64,000 nt of DNA from CAVQFB01 sp963711675 (GTDB lineage Bacteria > Acidobacteriota > Terriglobia > Terriglobales > Acidobacteriaceae): assembly GCA_963711675.1 (NCBI GenBank), contig CAVQFB010000011.1, positions 620,001-684,000 of the forward strand, given 5' to 3'. Each line of letters opens with the position of its first letter. The stretch's first letter is position 1. The notes beneath the pieces are model-generated. The model made no database searches. It was not told where the DNA came from and saw nothing but the letters and a program-made list of their open reading frames with translations. Positions 57,929 through 64,000 of this stretch are shown here, in pieces. Both the position numbers and the translations under genes were made by a program.

Positions 57929-59719
57929 ATGGAACGAATTTCTGTAATGACGCTTATCGTCGCAGCTTGCATGGTCACAGTTCCTTCATCATCGGGCCAG
58001 ACCAGCCTGGATGCCCGCAGGTCGCAATTGAATGCGGTCTTGCAGGAGGAATGGGAACACGAACTGCGTGCCGAGCCCGAGATGGCGACCCACGTCGGCG
58101 ACGATCGCTATAACGACCGGTTGCAGGATTACTCGCCGGAGTTCTTCGCCTCTGAGATCGAGTATGCGAAACAAATGCTCGGCCGCATAGAACTCATCGA
58201 CACCACGGGATTTCCGGAGCAAGAAAAACTGAATAAGGCGCTGATGGTGCGCGGCCTCAAGGAGAACATCGAGGCAGCGCAGTTCAAGCACTGGGAGATG
58301 CCGGTCACACAGTTCGGTGGGGTGCATCTGGAGTACGCTTCACTCGCTTCTAACACTCCCTTCCGATCGGCGAAGGACTACGAGAATTACATTGCGCGGC
58401 TGCATCAGCTTCCGCGCGTGTTCGATCAGGTGACGGCCAACATGCGTCTGGGCATGCGTGACCACCTGATGCCGCCGAAGTATCTGCTCGAAAAGGCAAC
58501 GACGCAGGCACAGAGTATCGCCGACGACAGCCTCGAGGCGAGCCCGTTCATGCAGCCGGCTCACAAATTCCCTGCTGGAATTTCCGATGCCGACCAGCAG
58601 CGCTTACGCGGCGCGATGGCAGCCGCCGTGAAGGATGAGGTTGCGCCGGCATACGCCAAGTTTGCTGCGTTCATGCGAACCGAATATGCGCCCAAGGGCC
58701 GCGCTGACTTTGGCACCTGGGAACTGCCGGATGGAGATGCCCGCTATCGTTTCGCGGTCCGGCAGATGACGACAACAAATCTGGGACCAGAGGAGATTCA
58801 TCAACTGGGGCTCAAGCAGGTTGTCGAAATCGAGAGCGAGATGCTCAAGATCGCCAAGCAGCAAGGCTTCAATGACCTGAAGAGCTTCAATGAACACATC
58901 CGCAAGGACAAGGCCCTATACGGCACATCGGGGCAGCAATTACTGGATTTGTATCAGCACTACGCCGACCAGATGTACAAGAAGCTACCGCAACTTTTCG
59001 GGAATTTACCCAAGAATAAGTTGGCCGTCGTACCCATGGAGGCGTATCGCGCACCTGATGCGGTACCGGCGGATTATTCCATTGGGTCACCGGGTAATTC
59101 CCTGCCCGGGCGGATCAACGTGAATGAATATGATCCCCAACACCGGTTGCTTTTGAATGTGGAGGCAATCGCGTACCACGAGGGAGTGCCTGGACATCAT
59201 CTTCAGTTTTCGATTGCGCAGGAGTTGCCGGATCTTCTGCCTTTCAGGAAGTTCGGAGTGGACTATCACGCCTATTCCGAAGGGTGGGCATTCTACTCGG
59301 AGCGACTGGGAAAGGATGTGGGCTTTTATCAGGACCCGTACAGCGAGTATGGCCGCCTGGGGAACGAGATGTGGCGGTCGGTGCGGCTAGTCGTCGATAC
59401 TGGCGTCCATTACAAGCATTGGTCGCGTGAGCAGATGGTCGAGTTCTTTCGCCAGCATACCGCGATGGACGAGCCGAATATCCAGACGGAAGTAGACCGA
59501 TACATCGCATGGCCGGGGCAGGCGCTGGCCTACAAGCTCGGCCAGATGAAAATTCTTGAACTGCGGGATCGTGCGCGGCAACAACTGGGCAGTCGATTCG
59601 ACATTCGCACCTTCCACGATGTCGTGCTCGACCACGGCGTGCTGCCGCTTGACGTGCTGGAGGACGAGGTGAACGAGTGGATCGATTCGCAGAAGGCGTC
59701 GCCAGCAAAGGCGAATTGA
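57929..59719 (+). CDS. Exported DUF885 metallopeptidase
   Basis: 596 residues from MERISVMTLIVAACMVTVPSSSGQ; GAGGAG lies about 11 bases upstream. After a signal peptide a helical, M3-like metallopeptidase domain follows, with the zinc-type motif AYHEGVPGHHLQ (59173-59208) and YSEGWAFYSERLGKDVG after it, both signatures of DUF885. Such proteins cleave oligopeptides, though few have been tested. The start is 60 bases after the GH127 stop, so it probably belongs to the same transcript and may finish peptides left by the prolyl peptidase. The frame is intact. Confidence 0.85.
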   Translation: MERISVMTLIVAACMVTVPSSSGQTSLDARRSQLNAVLQEEWEHELRAEPEMATHVGDDRYNDRLQDYSPEFFASEIEYAKQMLGRIELIDTTGFPEQEKLNKALMVRGLKENIEAAQFKHWEMPVTQFGGVHLEYASLASNTPFRSAKDYENYIARLHQLPRVFDQVTANMRLGMRDHLMPPKYLLEKATTQAQSIADDSLEASPFMQPAHKFPAGISDADQQRLRGAMAAAVKDEVAPAYAKFAAFMRTEYAPKGRADFGTWELPDGDARYRFAVRQMTTTNLGPEEIHQLGLKQVVEIESEMLKIAKQQGFNDLKSFNEHIRKDKALYGTSGQQLLDLYQHYADQMYKKLPQLFGNLPKNKLAVVPMEAYRAPDAVPADYSIGSPGNSLPGRINVNEYDPQHRLLLNVEAIAYHEGVPGHHLQFSIAQELPDLLPFRKFGVDYHAYSEGWAFYSERLGKDVGFYQDPYSEYGRLGNEMWRSVRLVVDTGVHYKHWSREQMVEFFRQHTAMDEPNIQTEVDRYIAWPGQALAYKLGQMKILELRDRARQQLGSRFDIRTFHDVVLDHGVLPLDVLEDEVNEWIDSQKASPAKAN

Positions 59720-60101
59720 AGCGCCTAATGAGGATCGGGCAATATGCAATTTCTCCGGGCACAGGTCAACATAGTAAGAGGGGTAACCAATGTTATTAGT
59801 GTTCTGAGGTGTACTAATACGCGCGACACAGTGATCAGATTTTTGTACGCAAGTGTACTTCTTCCAGATTGACCGCACTTTGTTTCTCTTCTACAGTGCA
59901 TTCAACGCAAGCGCCATTCGCAAGAAATCAAGTGACCTACAGTCGTCGTAGCCAGGGCGGTGCTGCTTCGCCAGCTCGTGGGTGAGCCCTGTACCTAAGC
60001 CGACCCGGTCGTATATCGGGACGAAAGTTCCGCAGCCCTCCCCCTAAACCGCTCCTATTATTCGCCGGAGTGTGCTCACTCCGCGCGCATGGAGGAGTGT
60101 C
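59720..60101. other. Leader/intergenic region with structured RNA candidate
   Basis: About 380 bases without a gene. It contains TGTACTAATAC and GTACGCAAGTGTAC half-palindromes (59810-59852), then a run of stable hairpins from 59953 to the start codon at 60102. Confidence 0.6.
59953..60099 (+). promoter_or_regulatory. Candidate riboswitch-like leader with SD-sequestering switch
   Basis: CAGGGC (59953-59958) pairs with GCCCTG (59986-59991) around an inner GCTG/CAGC hairpin. A CGGGAC-GAAA-GTTCCG hairpin with a GNRA loop occupies 60017-60032. Then CGGAGTG-TGCT-CACTCCG (60066-60083) forms a perfect seven-pair stem. Its 3' arm CACTCC (60077-60082) can instead pair with GGAGTG at 60094-60099, overlapping the ribosome binding site GGAGGAG. 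Two exclusive pairings of this kind are the hallmark of translational switches. The aptamer class was not identified. Confidence 0.55.
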
Positions 60102-61403
60102 ATGAAAGGCTGGAATCTATTTGTAGTTTCTTTGTGTTTGCTTCTGCCGACTGTTGCGCCGGTGAGGTTGATGGCGCAGTCGCAGACAACACCCAATCCC
60201 AACTGTACGATCATCTTGCCGAATGCTCCGCTCACGGCTCAAGGTCTGGCTACACCGTACCAGTTGGTGGCTACCAACCTGGCTGATGGAGAGTGCCACG
60301 AGGCAGACCCGAATCAGTCGGCGTTTGTTCAAGCCGCAATATTAGATCGAGTCACGGGCCAGATTTCCATCTATAACCCGCTGGTCATCGATCAGAACAC
60401 AACGCCAGCAACGGCGCCCGTCGTGCCCGTGCTTCCGGACAACGCGATTGTGGCGCTGTGGTTCGGATATAACGGCAACATTCTCACCTTGCAAGCGCCC
60501 GGCGACAACCTGAAGGAAAACCGATGCGTAAACGGACTCAACGGGAATTTCGGGCAGTTTGCCTACTGCAATGCGCGAGAGTTTTTCGATGCCGCCAACC
60601 GGGACGTCTGGAAGGGCAAGGTCAGTGTGCCGCCGTTGGGAACGGCCATTGACGGGCAGCCGTGTCCGACTGTGCGGGACTTTTTTGTGGTCGATCAAGA
60701 CCAAAGCGACAACTTGCCCGTAACCTACCTGCTGACTGACGCAGGTATCGCACAAAAAACACAAGCTAACCTTGCGGCCTTTCCAAATGCCACCACCTTG
60801 GGAAATCCCAGCGACAACGGCCTGCTCGACAGATTTCTGGATGTCGCGCTGAGTTGCACGCCGTGGAAGGGCCCAGACCTGGCCGACCCTGGCCAAATGG
60901 TACCAGCCCTGCCGCTCAACGAACTGCAGGCCAAGTTCCGCCAGGGGCGCCCTGTCGCTCGGATCCCTGCCGGCGATCCGATGGTTCTCGACAGCAATGG
61001 GAACGCCGACCTGCCAAAGATCAACGCGTATCGACGAGGAGTCGATCAACGGGAAGCTTACTCCCTTCGAGAGGCGGACACGGCTCGTTATTGCCGCCAC
61101 CTCTACAGAATTCAGCCCGACAGGCTTCTGCTGAATGAGGCGGTTCTTACAGCCAGCCCGTCGCCGGTTCCCTCTGCCGGGAATTCGCTGTTCACATTCC
61201 TCGCGCAACGTTTTGTCGCGTCGTACCAAGTTCTGGGCTGCGCCGCCCTCATAAATGAACCAGATCCCGTGACAGTGACGACGGATGCTAACGGTGTCGC
61301 GGTCAGCGCCACGATCACAGCGACCTATCAGACAGGTAAGCAGGGTCTCGCCGCGCAGTCGAAACAGGACGGCGATGACGATGCTGATGATGCGACACCG
61401 TAA
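60102..61403 (+). CDS. Secreted hypothetical protein under the structured leader
   Basis: 433 residues from MKGWNLFVVSLCLLLPTVAPV, a signal peptide; GGAGGAG lies directly upstream. The mature protein begins NPNCTIILPNAPLTAQGLATPYQL and contains several isolated cysteines, FGYNGNILTLQAP, and a C-terminal domain with NSLFTFLAQRFVASYQVLGC and an acidic tail (DGDDDADD). I do not recognise a family; proteins with a similar start occur in fungi and a few bacteria. Secretion is likely. Its leader suggests regulated translation. Confidence 0.7.
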   Translation: MKGWNLFVVSLCLLLPTVAPVRLMAQSQTTPNPNCTIILPNAPLTAQGLATPYQLVATNLADGECHEADPNQSAFVQAAILDRVTGQISIYNPLVIDQNTTPATAPVVPVLPDNAIVALWFGYNGNILTLQAPGDNLKENRCVNGLNGNFGQFAYCNAREFFDAANRDVWKGKVSVPPLGTAIDGQPCPTVRDFFVVDQDQSDNLPVTYLLTDAGIAQKTQANLAAFPNATTLGNPSDNGLLDRFLDVALSCTPWKGPDLADPGQMVPALPLNELQAKFRQGRPVARIPAGDPMVLDSNGNADLPKINAYRRGVDQREAYSLREADTARYCRHLYRIQPDRLLLNEAVLTASPSPVPSAGNSLFTFLAQRFVASYQVLGCAALINEPDPVTVTTDANGVAVSATITATYQTGKQGLAAQSKQDGDDDADDATP

Positions 61404-61478
61404 GCGGATACGTCGCGGTGGGTCTCTCGGTAGCACAACCATTCACGTCGAACAGGTGTAATCAGGCCGAAGGTGTGA

Positions 61479-61564
61479 TGTACACATCCAGTGGTGTACG
61501 AGCGGACTGCAAAGTCAGGCACGAGCGACGCTGTACTTCAGGTTGCACTAACTGGATGTGTACA
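61479..61564. repeat. 14-bp perfect inverted repeat upstream of cytochrome gene
   Basis: TGTACACATCCAGT at 61479-61492 and ACTGGATGTGTACA at 61551-61564, separated by 58 bases. Both arms contain GTACA. It may form a large hairpin in the transcript or be a pair of operator sites. Confidence 0.65.
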
Positions 61565-61620
61565 CGGTGGTAGTGCCGTGACATATGTAGAACACAAATC
61601 CAAGTTGGGGTTGAGAAGTT

Positions 61621-62262
61621 GTGCGGGGCCATCTGCTGCTCTTGAAAGCGCTCTTTGTAATTCAAATAAGCTCTGTCGCGTTGGCGTGGCAAGAGGGGAG
61701 TCCGGCGGCCTCCACGCAGAATCCGCATGGCCCGATGACACTCGCCTGCCAGAAGTGTCATACCGCGTCGGGATGGAAGTCGATCCGCAACGTTCCTGAG
61801 TTCGATCACAACAAGACGGGCTATCCCCTTCGCGGGATGCACACGAAAGTACGCTGTGAGGAATGTCATACGACTCCGCTGTTTCGTAATGTGGGCCAGC
61901 GCTGCCAGGACTGCCATGCCGACATCCATCGCAGAAAGAACGGAGCGGAGTGCGAATTGTGTCACCGGGTGAATGGCTGGGAGGTGTCGATTCATTCGAT
62001 CAACGAACACCAGGACCGATTTCCGCTCGTCGGCGCTCACGCGGCGGTTGACTGTTATGCATGTCACAAGGTGGGCTCTGTGGGACAGTTCAACCGGCAG
62101 GGGCTGTCTACCGATTGCGACAGCTGTCACCTGGCGGCGTTTCTGAAAGCCACCTCTCCAAATCACCAGGCACTGGGATTTTCGCGCGATTGTCAGGAGT
62201 GTCACATGTCGATGGACAGCTGGATTGTGCGGACAGTCATGCGTGCAAAGGGACGGAGATAG
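61621..62262 (+). CDS. Seven-heme c-type cytochrome
   Basis: 213 residues from GTG at 61621, with a signal peptide (LLLLKALFVIQISSVALA). Seven CxxCH heme-binding motifs are visible: CQKCH, CEECH, CQDCH, CELCH, CYACH, CDSCH and CQECH, so it should carry seven hemes in the periplasm. Spacing and the repeated F-x-H and G-x-H segments resemble small multiheme cytochromes (cytochrome c7 or class III type) used in extracellular or metal electron transfer. GAGAAG before the GTG is only a modest ribosome binding site. It is followed closely by the AMIN-domain protein gene. Confidence 0.85.
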   Translation: MRGHLLLLKALFVIQISSVALAWQEGSPAASTQNPHGPMTLACQKCHTASGWKSIRNVPEFDHNKTGYPLRGMHTKVRCEECHTTPLFRNVGQRCQDCHADIHRRKNGAECELCHRVNGWEVSIHSINEHQDRFPLVGAHAAVDCYACHKVGSVGQFNRQGLSTDCDSCHLAAFLKATSPNHQALGFSRDCQECHMSMDSWIVRTVMRAKGRR

Positions 62263-62306
62263 AGCATCGTGAAGATGGGAACGCAGAGCACGGAAGGTGC
62301 CGGCAA

Positions 62307-64000
62307 ATGACGAGGAAGTTGCGGCGCCTGAGCGTACTTGTGCTGCTGGTACCAGTCTGCATTGGGCAAGTCATCGGGAAACACACGGCGATCGTGCGGA
62401 AGATCCGAGTGTCCCCCGATGGCGACAAGGTAAAGATCGAGGTCATGGTCACTTCGCATGTAGTTCCCACAGTTACGACGGCGACGGATCCCGATCGCCT
62501 GGTTCTGGAACTTCCCAACACGGTGGTAAATGCTCAACAGGAGCGAATCGAAGTAAAGCAGAACGGCGTGCAGGCACTGCGCGTCGGTCTGAATGTTGCC
62601 AACCCACCGCTTACGCGAGTAGTGGTCGATCTAAATGGCTCACGATCATTTGGGTTCACGAGCGACGGTAACACGATCACTCTAACGGTGCTGCCAGCCA
62701 CTGATGTCCTGCAGAGCAAGAAAGGACGTGCCCCTGTACCGGCGGCGTCCGGTTCGATGATCGGGAAGTTATGGCCCAGGCAGCATAAGAACAACAACCC
62801 AGGCGCGGCGACCGTAGTGAAGTTCCCGTCGCGAGAGTCAAAAACAAAAGACGCAAAGGCTACTGAGGAAGAGTCAAAGCCGGGTCTGCGAACAGTTTTT
62901 AGAGTGAAGTACGTGGCCGACGGCGCGGCTTACCTGAATGGCGGGCGGCGCTCCGGACTCTCCGAGGGCATGACACTAGTCGTGAGGAACTCTGGCCCTT
63001 CTACTTCAGGTTCCGCGGCTGATTTCGCGAAACAGGCGAATGTCGCCGAACTATACGTAGTGTCAGTTGCGGATGCTTCGGCGGTCGCGGAGATTCGCGT
63101 GCCCAAACGCGAGGTTAAGCGCAATGACTTGGCGTACCTTTCCACCGAGGATGCCCAGCGGGCATCCGATGAACACAAGCTCAGCGCCTCTGCGGATCAG
63201 GCCGGAAAACATGCGTTCGTCGAGAGCAATCCGCTTGGCGGGACGACACCCAATGTCCGCCGGCCATCCGCCGAACCGGGCCGAATTCGCGGACGATTCG
63301 GGTGGGACTACAGCGGCATTCGGAGCAGCGGGTCGACAACGGGCGACAGCCTTGCGCGAGGCTTCATCTTTCAGAGCGACATCACCCACATTGCGGGAAC
63401 GTACTGGAACCTGCAGGGCTACTGGCGCGGGCGATTGACCAACAGCTCACAGCCGGATGAGCCAACGATGCAGTACTACCTGGACAAGACCTACACCATG
63501 CAACTGTACTACGACAATCCGAATTCGAAGTGGTTGGCCGGACTGGGGCGACTCTATCTTCCCTGGGCACCAAGCCTGGACACGATTGACGGCGGATATA
63601 TGGGACGGAGGGTTGCTCATGGCGTGATTGCCGGAATCTTCGGCGGCTCCACTCCCGACCCGACGTCGTGGCATTACGCCCCCGACCGGCAGATTACGGG
63701 ATCGTTCGTTAATTTCGAAGGGGGCAACTACGAAAATTTCCATTACACAAGCACCGCGGGTGTGGCCTTGAGCATGTTCAAGTGGTCACTCGATCGGCCG
63801 TATGTGTTCTTCGAGGACGGACTCTCCTACAAGAAGTTGGTTTCTATCTATCACTCGTTGATCGTCGATTCTCCGCAGGGAGTCACCACGGATGGAATCA
63901 AGCCCGGCGCGGGCATCAGCCGCAGTTATTTGACGTTTCATATTCAACCGGAGCGGTGGATCTCGTTTGACGTTTATCACAATTATTTTCGCGACGTTCC
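62307..64000 (+). CDS. AMIN-domain envelope protein (partial at window end)
   Basis: Starts MTRKLRRLSVLVLLVPVCIG (signal peptide) with GGAAGGTG as ribosome binding site, and stays open to the last base, at least 564 residues. Residues about 25-125 form an AMIN domain (AIVRKIRVSPDGDKVKIEV, PDRLVLELPNTVV, LTRVVVDLN). After a Lys/Pro linker comes a small beta domain, then from about residue 330 a strand-rich region (SGIRSSGSTTGDSLARGFIFQSDI, YWNLQGYWRGRL, RWISFDVYHNYF) resembling an outer-membrane barrel. It could anchor the upstream multiheme cytochrome chain at the outer membrane; this is inference from its position 44 bases downstream. Confidence 0.75.
   Translation, partial: MTRKLRRLSVLVLLVPVCIGQVIGKHTAIVRKIRVSPDGDKVKIEVMVTSHVVPTVTTATDPDRLVLELPNTVVNAQQERIEVKQNGVQALRVGLNVANPPLTRVVVDLNGSRSFGFTSDGNTITLTVLPATDVLQSKKGRAPVPAASGSMIGKLWPRQHKNNNPGAATVVKFPSRESKTKDAKATEEESKPGLRTVFRVKYVADGAAYLNGGRRSGLSEGMTLVVRNSGPSTSGSAADFAKQANVAELYVVSVADASAVAEIRVPKREVKRNDLAYLSTEDAQRASDEHKLSASADQAGKHAFVESNPLGGTTPNVRRPSAEPGRIRGRFGWDYSGIRSSGSTTGDSLARGFIFQSDITHIAGTYWNLQGYWRGRLTNSSQPDEPTMQYYLDKTYTMQLYYDNPNSKWLAGLGRLYLPWAPSLDTIDGGYMGRRVAHGVIAGIFGGSTPDPTSWHYAPDRQITGSFVNFEGGNYENFHYTSTAGVALSMFKWSLDRPYVFFEDGLSYKKLVSIYHSLIVDSPQGVTTDGIKPGAGISRSYLTFHIQPERWISFDVYHNYFRDV

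Noticed and set aside
59953..60043. Cyclic-di-GMP (GEMM) riboswitch before the secreted protein and cytochrome genes
   Set aside because: GGGACGAAAG and CCCTAAACC are loosely similar, but the conserved GCAAACC and GACGCAAAGCC segments are absent, so the class is left open.

Overview
The window looks like a chromosomal segment from an Acidobacteriota (Terriglobia-like) bacterium. This is inferred from gene content, not from a marker gene. The evidence is Hanks-type Ser/Thr kinases fused to TPR or ATPase domains, a kinase-linked ECF sigma factor of the type common in that phylum, many secreted amidohydrolases and peptidases, a B12-dependent ribonucleotide reductase, and intergenic GGCACGGC-type palindromes. 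No rRNA, tRNA, CRISPR array or transposase was seen.

Layout: 0-7.7 kb holds a kinase-TPR receptor, a secreted phosphoesterase, a truncated globin and small VOC and DUF4242 proteins. At 7.7-13.2 kb lie an ECF sigma factor, a giant kinase/ATPase/TPR protein and two small secreted proteins, all interrupted by single-base indels (mostly insertions). At 13.3-19.9 kb are OsmC, a PAS-Fis regulator, a NUDIX protein, an NTF2-like protein, a flavin disulfide reductase and a cupin. At 20-24.3 kb a reverse transcriptase and a divergent GYF/zinc-ribbon membrane protein sit between inverted copies of intergenic repeat modules. nrdJ, carrying many frameshifts, follows at 24.3-27.5 kb. At 27.7-33 kb are an amidohydrolase, an alpha/beta hydrolase and an MBL-fold enzyme. 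A two-component system, porin and blue-copper-like protein form a minus-strand cluster at 33.3-38.4 kb. A second amidohydrolase, a SIS isomerase, a barrel protein, a DUF4397 lipoprotein, a TonB protein and an Asp-box protein fill 38.5-45.8 kb.

The most coherent system is at 45.9-59.7 kb. A tightly overlapping minus-strand operon encodes a complete trans-4-hydroxy-L-proline pathway: epimerase, three-subunit D-hydroxyproline dehydrogenase, deaminase and 2-oxoglutarate semialdehyde dehydrogenase. Next to it on the plus strand are a DPP-IV-type prolyl peptidase, a GntR/FCD regulator, a Tat-exported GH127 beta-L-arabinofuranosidase and a DUF885 peptidase. GH127 enzymes remove arabinose from hydroxyproline-linked arabino-oligosaccharides, so this looks like a dedicated locus for using plant hydroxyproline-rich glycoproteins (extensins). 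A 16-bp motif is shared by the upstream regions of the Hyp operon and the GH127 gene, which suggests one regulon.

At 59.9-60.1 kb there is a riboswitch-like leader with alternative pairing to the ribosome binding site of a secreted protein gene. The window ends with a seven-heme cytochrome c and an AMIN-domain envelope protein that runs off the edge. Many genes here have +/-1 frameshifts. They are clustered, and whether they are real decay or assembly error is the main quality caveat.
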